64,000 nt of DNA. Origin: Chryseosolibacter sp964493505. Its GTDB lineage: Bacteria > Bacteroidota > Bacteroidia > Cytophagales > Cyclobacteriaceae. The notes under the pieces are model-generated. The model was given only the letters and a program-made list of their open reading frames with translations, was not told the DNA's origin and did not search any database. This document shows, in pieces, positions 17,055-25,339 of the stretch. The translations under genes were made by a program, and so were the position numbers. Each line of letters begins with the position of its first letter. The first letter of the stretch is position 1. The DNA is taken from assembly GCA_964493505.1 (NCBI GenBank), contig CAZBNP010000003.1, forward strand, positions 62,001-126,000, written 5' to 3'.

Positions 17055-17726
17055 CTAGGCGGCTACATCTGTTGTGGCTTTCCCTCCGGATATGTTATAG
17101 ATCCGGGGCAATTTGGACTTGCTGTGGAGGCTGACGTTCAGGTCCTGGATCAAGCCGTTCCGCAGATGGTAGATCCAGCCGTGGATCATGGGCAGTTCTC
17201 TCGAACGCCACGCATTTTGTATGATCGATGTTTTGGAGAGGTCGAACACCTGTTCGATTACATTCAGCTCGGCAAACCTGTCGAATCTTTGTTCTTCATC
17301 GGCTATAGCGTCGAGTTCTTCCGCATGAAGCCGATACACATCTTTGATGTGGCGGAGCCAGTTGTCAACCAGTCCGAATTGTTCATTGGACATGGCTGCT
17401 TTAACACCCCCGCAGCCGTAATGCCCGCATACGATGACGTGTTTCACTTTGAGAATGTTCACCGCGTAGTCGAGAACACTGAGAAGATTCAGGTCTGAAT
17501 GGATCACCATATTGGCGATGTTGCGGTGAACGAATATGTCTCCCGGCCGGGTGCCGGTTACTTCATTGGCGGGAACCCGGCTATCGGAACACCCGATCCA
17601 GAGTACTTCGGGGTTCTGTCCCTTGGCAAGTCGTTCAAAAAATTCCGGATCCTGGCGTAGTTTCTCTTTGACCCAGGCCTTGTTTCCAGACAATAAATCT
17701 ATATATGATTCCATAGTTAATTTCAT
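17055..17726 (-). CDS. can: Beta-class carbonic anhydrase
   Basis: 223 residues. It interconverts carbon dioxide and bicarbonate. Zinc ligands are visible: Cys 46 in CSDSR, His 102 and Cys 105 in HYGCGG; the Asp-Arg dyad of CSDSR is intact. Other family blocks: DIFVHRNIANMV and SVLDYAVNILKVKHVIVCG. No signal peptide, so cytoplasmic. First gene of a two-gene unit with the SulP transporter. A second Met four codons in (MESYIDLL, 17714) could be the true start. Confidence 0.95.
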   Translation of the reverse strand: MKLTMESYIDLLSGNKAWVKEKLRQDPEFFERLAKGQNPEVLWIGCSDSRVPANEVTGTRPGDIFVHRNIANMVIHSDLNLLSVLDYAVNILKVKHVIVCGHYGCGGVKAAMSNEQFGLVDNWLRHIKDVYRLHAEELDAIADEEQRFDRFAELNVIEQVFDLSKTSIIQNAWRSRELPMIHGWIYHLRNGLIQDLNVSLHSKSKLPRIYNISGGKATTDVAA

Positions 17727-17832
17727 GTTTTAAATTGGCATTCCATCACCCGTAAAGTAACTCTGCGGATAGGGGACACGGCTCCCGGCATAGGCGGGAA
17801 CGCATCTCGTTCAATGGAATAAATTGAAAATC

Positions 17833-18207
17833 TTAAGAAATACTACGGAAATCGGGAGGTGGAGATTCTATCTCGGAGTGGTCTGCATGAAGATAGTGAT
17901 CTTCATTCGTATGGTGAATGCGCGAGGCGATCAGAAACAGGGAGGAATGTCTGAGTTGAAGACAGTCAGACTGCATGGAAAAAATCTTGACCGGTCCGTC
18001 GCTTCCTGCGTGTGTGTCGCGCTCTTCTTCCACACCGCCGTTAATGATCATCTTGGCGACATTCTCGATCATCTCACGGTCCTGAAAATCGAGTAAGCAG
18101 ACTTCCGCCAGAAAAAAACTCATATTCAGGAACAACAGCCCCGTAAAGAAGCTGAATGCCCTCGTAAAGTTTTTCTGTTTAAAGGTGATCATATTAAAGG
18201 TGATCAT
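17833..18207 (-). CDS. Hypothetical protein with one N-terminal hydrophobic segment
   Basis: 124 residues (119 from the inner Met). After a short basic start comes a hydrophobic segment (FSFFTGLLFLNMSFFLAEVC), then a hydrophilic part with DREMIENVAKMIINGGVEEERDTH and several His residues at the end. Similar small proteins exist in Cytophagales; no function known. The overlapping plus-strand frame lacks such features. The start codon region is a 15-bp tandem duplication, giving two equivalent Met starts at 18207 and 18192. Confidence 0.65.
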   Translation of the reverse strand: MITFNMITFKQKNFTRAFSFFTGLLFLNMSFFLAEVCLLDFQDREMIENVAKMIINGGVEEERDTHAGSDGPVKIFSMQSDCLQLRHSSLFLIASRIHHTNEDHYLHADHSEIESPPPDFRSIS

Positions 18208-18209
18208 AC
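18180..18209. repeat. 15-bp tandem duplication across start codon
   Basis: TAAAGGTGATCATAT is followed directly by TAAAGGTGATCATAC. Each copy carries one in-frame ATG (minus strand) of the 124-aa gene, so the duplication added five codons or moved the start. Confidence 0.85.
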
Positions 18210-18321
18210 CCTCAAAAATACGAGAAATTTTCTAATTGGTTTCAAATTTGCGTTATTGGCCCGTATTGAAGGTATTTGACTGGTAATCTGCCTTCTCCGG
18301 ACCGAACCCCGATCTTATACT

Positions 18322-18792
18322 ATGGAACAGCCTGATGCACTGCGGATGGTCGCCGACTTTCACGACACGTTTAAGCACCCCATCAAACCCAGCCCCGGTA
18401 TTCCGTCGGAAGACCGCTGTAAGCTGCGGGTAGCCCTTATTGCCGAAGAGTTGAAGGAGCTGGAGCAAGGCATCAGGGACGGCGATATCGTCGAGGTTGC
18501 CGACGCTCTTTGCGATATTCAGTATGTGCTGTCTGGCGCGATCCTGGAGTTTGGTCTCGCCGGGAAATTCAAGGAGCTCTTCGAAGAGGTACAGCGGTCG
18601 AACATGAGCAAGGCGTGTGTCACCGAGGAAGAAGCCGTGCAAACGGTTGAACACTACCGCAGCAAGGATGGTACCGAGTGCTACTATCGAAAAGAGGGCG
18701 ATAAATGGCTGGTCTACAGGAAGTCAGACAACAAGACAATAAAATCGGTAAACTATAGCCCGGCCGAACTCGCTAAAATACTGGCGCGTTAA
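18322..18792 (+). CDS. MazG-like nucleotide pyrophosphohydrolase
   Basis: 156 residues of the all-alpha NTP pyrophosphatase superfamily (MazG/PRA-PH type). The metal-binding helices are clear: EELKELEQGI near residue 47 and the second helix IVEVADALCDIQYVLSG with Glu and Asp in the E-x-x-D spacing. Likely hydrolyses nucleoside triphosphates to monophosphates (house-cleaning). The tail (YYRKEGDKWLVYRKSDNKTIKSVNYSPAELAKIL) is an extra small beta region. The exact substrate is unknown. Confidence 0.85.
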   Translation: MEQPDALRMVADFHDTFKHPIKPSPGIPSEDRCKLRVALIAEELKELEQGIRDGDIVEVADALCDIQYVLSGAILEFGLAGKFKELFEEVQRSNMSKACVTEEEAVQTVEHYRSKDGTECYYRKEGDKWLVYRKSDNKTIKSVNYSPAELAKILAR

Positions 18793-18817
18793 CAGGCTTT
18801 TGTCGTACCAGCTTCCG

Positions 18818-18964
18818 CTACTCCAGGGAGTTCTTCGTTACCCAGTACCGGAAGGCAATAATCGCCTGATCGAACTTGGACAGTTTGTCGAGGTTTCGTT
18901 TGCTGTAGCGCGGAAGAATCGTCTTATTAATTCGCGCGATGATCTTAAAGGCTGATTTTTTCAT
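18818..18964 (-). CDS. Small conserved basic protein, 48 aa
   Basis: Starts MKKSAFKIIARINKTILPRY and ends FRYWVTKNSLE. The pattern of hydrophobic N-terminus, LPRYSKR, then a Lys-rich helix and R-Y-x-V-T-x-x-x-L-x at the end recurs in small Bacteroidota proteins of this size, as I recall; some are labelled SsrA-binding protein, probably wrongly. Function unknown. Convergent with the MazG-like gene, 25 nt apart. Its upstream region (AT-rich, 18965-19031) is shared with the divergent membrane-protein gene. Confidence 0.7.
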   Translation of the reverse strand: MKKSAFKIIARINKTILPRYSKRNLDKLSKFDQAIIAFRYWVTKNSLE

Positions 18965-19031
18965 TCCATATATAAAATGGGTCCGCTTAAATCGTTTTAA
19001 TTTTTATATTTAAATTCGTTAAACCAAAAAT

Positions 19032-19928
19032 ATGGATAATATTCAGTCCACTCCTTTCCTCGATGTTTGGCACCAGGCTATGCTGGTCGGTGCATTTCTG
19101 CTGTTTGCCGCAGCGATTGGCGTTTATATCTTCCACCACCTGAAGGTAGCGGCAATCAGTACGCCGAAAGGTAAGTATGATTACATCAGCCGCCGTGAGA
19201 TAAAGAACCTCGAACTGGTTTTTATCGTGATAGCCATCGGTGTCGCCATGCTTATCAACCGCTATGGGATGGATAAGCTGGACGAAATGGGCATTTGGTT
19301 CTACGTGCGTCTTTTCATGGGCTTCGCCGGTGGGACGCTGGTTGGCTACATAGCCTTCCTTATCCTCGAATACTACTACCCGACACGCCTGGACAAGCGC
19401 CTGAATCACTGGCGTTACATGCCCCGGGTGAACCCTAAAACCGGCAATAAAATGCGGCTTTTGGCCGAACACGAAGAAGACGTTCACCTGGACGAGGGTA
19501 TGCAGGCGGAGGAAGATGTGTTTTCTGTCGATTACGACGTGTGGTTCGACGAGCAATCCAGCGATGTCATCGTCGAAAAATACCCCGGTCACATGCAGGC
19601 GCTTCAATGCGGAAGTTGCGGGTTCTATACGTTGAAGGTTGTCCGGGAAGAAATTTCCCAGGAGCCAACGGCCGATAGCCCCGGCGAACTGATCAAGCAC
19701 TACGAGTGTTCTTACTGCAAATCAGTACGCGCTACAGCATTTAAAATCTCGACAAAAGAGGGAGATGACTTCAAAAATGAAAAACATACCTTCCGTAGGG
19801 AGAAAGATACCGTCCTTATAAAAGTAGAGATAAGATCACAAGAAGGTGGCTCTAAATTCTTTGAATTCGGAGATTTGGGGCAGGCACAAAAATTCTTGAG
19901 TGAAATCGAAGAAAGCCAGAAGCAATAG
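19032..19928 (+). CDS. Membrane protein with C-terminal zinc-ribbon-like domain
   Basis: 298 residues. Three hydrophobic segments: AMLVGAFLLFAAAIGVYIF, LELVFIVIAIGVAMLI and FMGFAGGTLVGYIAFLIL (about 15-110). A long soluble part follows, with two CxxC knuckles (CGSCGF and CSYCKS, some 37 residues apart), a likely zinc site. Family not recognised. Composition and codon pattern support this strand over the minus-strand frame through the same DNA. Confidence 0.75.
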   Translation: MDNIQSTPFLDVWHQAMLVGAFLLFAAAIGVYIFHHLKVAAISTPKGKYDYISRREIKNLELVFIVIAIGVAMLINRYGMDKLDEMGIWFYVRLFMGFAGGTLVGYIAFLILEYYYPTRLDKRLNHWRYMPRVNPKTGNKMRLLAEHEEDVHLDEGMQAEEDVFSVDYDVWFDEQSSDVIVEKYPGHMQALQCGSCGFYTLKVVREEISQEPTADSPGELIKHYECSYCKSVRATAFKISTKEGDDFKNEKHTFRREKDTVLIKVEIRSQEGGSKFFEFGDLGQAQKFLSEIEESQKQ

Positions 19929-20015
19929 GTACAGTCCTTGCTATGATAACATCCGGCCGGTATCAGGTTCAGCAGATAGCCGGATTTTGCGTTTGTTAAG
20001 AAGATAAAGATTTTT

Positions 20016-22052
20016 ATGAAGCGGATATTTTTTACAATCCTGTCCGGATTGATCATCTGGGCGGCTCAGGCATCTGTTCCCGGCGATACAACCGAATTAA
20101 AGCCCAAAGTTGTTTACGGGAAGGAAGCGAAGGTAGTCTCTTTTATCCTTGACAACAACCACTATAGAAGAATTACGCTGAACGACTCTTTGTCGTCGGT
20201 GATTCTCGATCAGTACATCGAAGCACTTGATAATAACAAGACGTATTTTACGGCAGCGGATATCGCCGAGTTTGAAAAATACCGCTATCGCATCGATGAC
20301 CTGACAAAATCCGAAAACGTCGACGCCGCGTTCGATATTTACGGGGTTTTCAGAAAACGATTCAGCGACCGGATGGACTACGTACTGAACACACTGGTCC
20401 ACGAGAATTTTGATTTTACCAAAGACGAATACTACGAGACCGATCGCAGCAAGGAACCATGGCCTGCCAGCGAAGCCGCGATGAACGATGTGTGGCGTCG
20501 CGTCATTAAGAATCAGGCACTGAGCCTCAAGCTCGCCGGCAAAAAATCCGAGGAGATCGGCAAGACGCTTTCCGAGCGTTACGAAAGGCTGGTCAAAACA
20601 TATACCCGGGATATCAATGCCGAAGATATTTTCAGTATGTACATGAACTGTATTACTGAGTCGTACGACCCCCACACCAATTATTTTTCGCCCTCGGCCG
20701 CCGAACGCTTCAAACAGAGTATTAGCCTCTCCCTGGAAGGCATTGGCGCACGCCTGCAGACCGAGAATGATTATACCAAAGTGGTTGGAATCCTTCCCGG
20801 AGGCCCCGCTGAGAAGAGCCAGCTTATCAAAGTCAACGACCGGATTGTGTCTGTGGGTCAGGGCGAAGACGGTGAAATGGTAGACGTAATAGGCTGGCGT
20901 ATTGATGAAGTCGTAAAGCTGATCAAAGGCCCGAAAGGCACTCGCGTCCGTCTGGGTATTCTGCCCGCTGAAACGGGGATTGGGGGACCTGTCAGAGAAT
21001 TTGTGCTGGTGAGAGACAAGATCAAGTTGGAAGACCAGCAGGCCAAGAAGCAGATGATCCGCTATCAGAAAGGGGGCAAGACCATGAACCTCGGCGTCAT
21101 CACGTTGCCGAGTTTTTATATGGATTTTGAGGCTTACCAGAAGGGAGATACCAACTACAATAGTACTACCCGCGATGTACAGCGGCTGATCCGTGAGCTC
21201 CAGCGGGAGAAAATGGACGGTCTGGTGCTCGACCTGCGCAACAATGGCGGGGGATCGCTCGCCGAAGCGATAGACCTTACCGGTCTCTTTATCAAAAACG
21301 GCCCGGTTGTCCAGGTAAAGAGTTCATCTAACAAAATTGAGATCGGAGCTGATGAAGATCCTGCCATCGAGTACAAGGGGCCGCTGGTGGTGCTGACCAA
21401 CCGGTTTAGTGCGTCGGCGTCTGAGATCTTCGCAGGGGCGATACAGGATTACAACCGGGGTGTGGTAGTAGGAGAATCTACCTTTGGGAAAGGAACGGTT
21501 CAGACAGTGATCGATCTGGGCAAGTTCATTAATGATCCCAACGATGAGGTTGGGCAGTTGAAACTCACCTTTCAGAAATTCTACCGTATTACCGGAAGCA
21601 GTACACAACACAAAGGAGTGATGCCTGATATACAGCTTCCCACCGCGCTCGATCCGGAGCAGTTTGGCGAGAGTTCCCGTGCCAGTGCCTTGCCGTGGGA
21701 TGAGATCAGGGGTACAATGTACCAGAAGACGCCGGTTGTCAGCAATCGCATCATTGATGATCTCAACCGATCGTATGCGAACAGGCTGAAGACTGATCCG
21801 AACCTCAGTCGTTTTGTCGATTCCACTGCTGTCGCAAAGAAGAACATGCGGGATACACGGGTTTCACTGAACGAAGAGGTGAGGAAAAAAGAAATGGAGG
21901 CTGCTCAAAAACGCGCTGCCGACGTACGACTCAATACAAAGATCGTCGGTAAAGAGGGGAAGGTTTCCCCCGACCTCAGCGACCTCTCGGACGAATACCT
22001 GCGGGAGGGTCTTTTCATTCTCGGCGATCTTATCACGACGAAGATTGGGTAA
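20016..22052 (+). CDS. prc: Carboxy-terminal processing (tail-specific) protease
   Basis: 678 residues, the long Tsp/Prc type with N-terminal helical domain, PDZ and S41 core, plus C-terminal DUF3340-like part. Signal peptide MKRIFFTILSGLIIWAAQA. PDZ at about 240-330 (LSLEGIGARLQTEND). Catalytic dyad by comparison with E. coli Prc: Ser 467 in FSASASE and Lys 492 in STFGKGTVQ, spacing 25 as in the enzyme. It degrades or trims periplasmic proteins from the C-terminus. First of a co-oriented run (ABC transporter, symporter, ligD). Confidence 0.95.
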   Translation: MKRIFFTILSGLIIWAAQASVPGDTTELKPKVVYGKEAKVVSFILDNNHYRRITLNDSLSSVILDQYIEALDNNKTYFTAADIAEFEKYRYRIDDLTKSENVDAAFDIYGVFRKRFSDRMDYVLNTLVHENFDFTKDEYYETDRSKEPWPASEAAMNDVWRRVIKNQALSLKLAGKKSEEIGKTLSERYERLVKTYTRDINAEDIFSMYMNCITESYDPHTNYFSPSAAERFKQSISLSLEGIGARLQTENDYTKVVGILPGGPAEKSQLIKVNDRIVSVGQGEDGEMVDVIGWRIDEVVKLIKGPKGTRVRLGILPAETGIGGPVREFVLVRDKIKLEDQQAKKQMIRYQKGGKTMNLGVITLPSFYMDFEAYQKGDTNYNSTTRDVQRLIRELQREKMDGLVLDLRNNGGGSLAEAIDLTGLFIKNGPVVQVKSSSNKIEIGADEDPAIEYKGPLVVLTNRFSASASEIFAGAIQDYNRGVVVGESTFGKGTVQTVIDLGKFINDPNDEVGQLKLTFQKFYRITGSSTQHKGVMPDIQLPTALDPEQFGESSRASALPWDEIRGTMYQKTPVVSNRIIDDLNRSYANRLKTDPNLSRFVDSTAVAKKNMRDTRVSLNEEVRKKEMEAAQKRAADVRLNTKIVGKEGKVSPDLSDLSDEYLREGLFILGDLITTKIG

Positions 22053-22168
22053 TGTTCTCGCCGGATCCCTCCGGTATCACTATCTTGCAACGACCAGGCG
22101 CTTGAAAATTGCTCCAACGCTTATTTTTAAGATGAGTTCTGGTTATTTTAATGTCCTAAGCATTTTGC

Positions 22169-25100
22169 ATGAGTGAAGAACTCCTAAAGGCGATCATTCA
22201 ACTTTTTGCTATCGTAGCGCGCGAGCGCATCACGGAGGCAGAGCGCACCAATGTAAAGGAATTCCTCAGCCTGCACCTCAACCGCGATGCCACCGACTAC
22301 TATATCAAGCTATTCGACGAGTTTGTTCAGAGCCACAACGTAGAAAACGCCGGCGAACTGCGGAACTTCGACGAAGAGACGCAACAGTTTGTCGATGACT
22401 GGGCCAAGATCATGCAGATCATCAAGCAGATGAATCAGGCTCTCACCATGCAGCAGAAGATGGTGATGGTAGTGAAGATCATTGAACTCGTCTATTCTGA
22501 ACGCGATCTGTCGGACAGGCAGGGCAATCTGATCTTTTACATCGGCCAGGCATTGAAGATACCCAAGCCTGATATGCAGGCTCTGAAGGCGTTTGTTACC
22601 GGTCAGGACATCGACGAGCTGGCATCCAGGAATGTACTGATCGTAGATGAAGGCTCGGACGAGAAGGCTTATCCCGGCCCCCGGATTGTCGAAAAGAATC
22701 TCACCGGACTCATCGCTATTCTCCGGCTGCCGGAAGCGGAAACCTATTTTATCAAGTATCTGGGCATTACAACCCTCTACCTCAACAACCAGCTTCTGAA
22801 GAGTCGGAAAGTCGATATCTTCCCGACGGGTAGTACCATTCGCGGCAACAAGATTGCTACAATATACTACAGCGATGTGGTGGGAAAGTTCCTTACCGAC
22901 GAAATACAGACACACATCACGTTCACCGCCGACCACCTTTTCTACCATTTTCGCAGTGGAAGGGCGGGGCTTCAAAATATAAATATCGCCGAAACCGGCG
23001 GCAAGCTCATCGGACTGATGGGCGCGAGCGGATCGGGAAAATCCACGCTACTCAACGTTCTGAACGGGAGTGAAAAACCTTCGAGTGGCCGCGTACTGAT
23101 CAACGGTATCGATATCCATCGGGAGCCGGAGAAAGTACGGGGTGTGATAGGATACATTCCTCAGGACGACCTCCTGATTGAAGATCTTACCGTATTCGAG
23201 AACCTGTACTTTGCCGCGAGACTGTGCTTCGGATATTATTCGGTAGAAGATACGGTTACGCTTGCAGAGCAAACACTGCTGAGTCTGGGTCTGACGGAAA
23301 TCCGCGACCTCAAAGTAGGATCGCCGTTGCATAAAACGATCAGCGGAGGTCAGCGACGGCGACTTAATATCGGTCTGGAGCTTCTGCGGGAGCCGGCGAT
23401 CCTGTTCGTTGACGAGCCTACATCGGGACTGTCGTCGCGCGACTCGGAGAATATCATGGACCTGTTGAAGGAGCTCTCCCTGAGAGGGAAGATGGTGTTT
23501 GTGGTTATCCACCAACCGTCGTCGGATATTTTCAAAATGTTCGATACCCTCATCATTATGGACTCCGGGGGGTTCCAGATATACTACGGCAATCCTGTTG
23601 AAGCGGTCAGCTACTTCCGCGACGTCATTCATGCCGCAAACAAAAATCCAGGGGCATGTCCGGAGTGCGGAAATATCAACCCGGAGCAGATCTTCTCCAT
23701 TATTGAAACGAAAATTGTTAACGAGTACGGCAGGCACACCAATACTCGCAAAATCTCACCGGGGCAGTGGTACCAGTATTATAAGCAGCGTATCAAAGCG
23801 CCGAAGGTTGACCATGTAGACGAGCCGTTGTGGATCACGCAACAAATACCCAACCGGTTCAGGCAACTCAAGGTTTTTATTACACGCGACTTCCTGTCGA
23901 AGGTATCCAACAAACAGTACCTTGTCATCAACGTGCTGGAGGCACCCGTACTCGCGTTTTTCATCGCGTTCATGGTCCAGTACTACGACGTACTCGATGG
24001 CCCCAACAAGTACAATTTTTACAACAACAACAACATTCCCGTTTACTTCTTCATGAGTGTTGTGGTGGCGCTCTTCTTCGGGCTCACCATGAGCGCCGAA
24101 GAGATTTTCCGCGATCGCAAGATCCTCAAGAGGGAGCAGTTTCTGCACCTTAGCCGCAGCAGTTACCTCACCTCCAAAGTGATCGTGATGTTCCTGATCT
24201 CCGCGATGCAGACGATATTGTTTATCGTTGTCGGTAACTATATCCTCGAGATCCCGCTGACGGAACTGAGGTACTGGCTTATCCTTTTTAGCAGTACATG
24301 CTTTGCGAATATGCTGGGGCTCAACATTTCCGCTGCGTTCAGTTCAGCGGTAACGATCTACATACTGATTCCTGTATTGATTATCCCCCAGCTGTTGCTT
24401 AGCGGCGTGGTGATCAGCTTCGACAAGTTCAATCCGAGTGTCGGTAAACCTGTCGGCATTCCTGTGGCGGGGGAGTTGATGGCGTCGCGATGGGCTTTCG
24501 AAGCCTACATGGTCACGCAGTTCAAAGACAATGCCTTCGAAAGACGGTTCTATGATCTTGACAAAACCGCCGCACAGGCCGACTATAAACGGATATATTT
24601 TATTCCGACCCTGGAGTCGAAACTCGCCTGGTGTCTGAACCATAGTGAGTTGTGGCGAAATTCCGAACATAAGAAGATGCGGGCGACACTCGATCTGCTC
24701 CGGAATGAGATCGGATATGAACTTACCGTGGTGGGCGAAGATAAGCTCCCTGAAGTAGACAGGCTGGCCGTTGGCCAGTTCGATTCAACCGTCTGGGAAT
24801 CGACCAGTAAGTTTCTCCGGACGCTCAAACAGTACTATACCAATAAAGCCGATAATGCTTCAAAGGAAAAGGAAAACATAATCCGTGACCTCACGGATAC
24901 CCCGGAAGGCGCAGCGAAATTCTCCACCCTACGCGATCGCTACGTAAATGAGGCGGTTTCCAACATGGTCAGGAATGTGGCCGAGAAAGATCGCATTGTC
25001 GAATACGACGGAAGGCTGATCCAAAAGATATATCCGATCTATATGGATGAACACCGGCCTGGTCATCTCTTTGATTTTTCGGCTAATCTGTACCAACCAA

Positions 25101-25264
25101 CCAAACACTTTGCCGGTCTGTATATCGATACGTTGTATTTCAATATGGCCGTGATCTGGTCGATGACTATCGTCCTTTATATTTCGCTCTACTTTGATCT
25201 CCTTCGCAAGTTCGTTCAATTGCTGGAAGGGAACAGAAGATATCTTCGCCGGGAGAGGGGATAG
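22169..25264 (+). CDS. ABCG-type ABC transporter, fused ATPase and permease, very large
   Basis: 1031 residues. Residues 1-270: helical and beta N-terminal part I cannot name (the first 120 residues look TerB-like). ABC domain about 275-480: Walker A GASGSGKST near 286-294, signature ISGGQRRRLNIGLELL, Walker B ILFVDEPTSGLSS near 410, switch His in VVIHQP. A CPECGN motif follows near 500. ABC2-type membrane segments lie at about 590-790, then a long soluble insert of roughly 190 residues and one last segment (FNMAVIWSMTIVLYISLYF) near 1000. The layout matches eukaryotic-like ABCG half-transporters; the substrate is unknown. It starts 117 nt after prc. Confidence 0.88.
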   Translation: MSEELLKAIIQLFAIVARERITEAERTNVKEFLSLHLNRDATDYYIKLFDEFVQSHNVENAGELRNFDEETQQFVDDWAKIMQIIKQMNQALTMQQKMVMVVKIIELVYSERDLSDRQGNLIFYIGQALKIPKPDMQALKAFVTGQDIDELASRNVLIVDEGSDEKAYPGPRIVEKNLTGLIAILRLPEAETYFIKYLGITTLYLNNQLLKSRKVDIFPTGSTIRGNKIATIYYSDVVGKFLTDEIQTHITFTADHLFYHFRSGRAGLQNINIAETGGKLIGLMGASGSGKSTLLNVLNGSEKPSSGRVLINGIDIHREPEKVRGVIGYIPQDDLLIEDLTVFENLYFAARLCFGYYSVEDTVTLAEQTLLSLGLTEIRDLKVGSPLHKTISGGQRRRLNIGLELLREPAILFVDEPTSGLSSRDSENIMDLLKELSLRGKMVFVVIHQPSSDIFKMFDTLIIMDSGGFQIYYGNPVEAVSYFRDVIHAANKNPGACPECGNINPEQIFSIIETKIVNEYGRHTNTRKISPGQWYQYYKQRIKAPKVDHVDEPLWITQQIPNRFRQLKVFITRDFLSKVSNKQYLVINVLEAPVLAFFIAFMVQYYDVLDGPNKYNFYNNNNIPVYFFMSVVVALFFGLTMSAEEIFRDRKILKREQFLHLSRSSYLTSKVIVMFLISAMQTILFIVVGNYILEIPLTELRYWLILFSSTCFANMLGLNISAAFSSAVTIYILIPVLIIPQLLLSGVVISFDKFNPSVGKPVGIPVAGELMASRWAFEAYMVTQFKDNAFERRFYDLDKTAAQADYKRIYFIPTLESKLAWCLNHSELWRNSEHKKMRATLDLLRNEIGYELTVVGEDKLPEVDRLAVGQFDSTVWESTSKFLRTLKQYYTNKADNASKEKENIIRDLTDTPEGAAKFSTLRDRYVNEAVSNMVRNVAEKDRIVEYDGRLIQKIYPIYMDEHRPGHLFDFSANLYQPTKHFAGLYIDTLYFNMAVIWSMTIVLYISLYFDLLRKFVQLLEGNRRYLRRERG

Positions 25265-25339
25265 GGGGATGTTCATGTGACGGATCCGTTTTGCTCATCT
25301 GCGAATTCTATCTATATTTCTCCGACTTTACCTCAACCA

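Noticed and set aside
17824..18096. Plus-strand 90-codon frame opposite the 124-aa gene
   Set aside because: No signal, membrane segment or family pattern, while the minus frame has a hydrophobic segment and an acidic helix.
18987..19700. Minus-strand 237-codon frame
   Set aside because: Shadow of the membrane/zinc-ribbon gene on the plus strand, which has three hydrophobic segments and two CxxC motifs.
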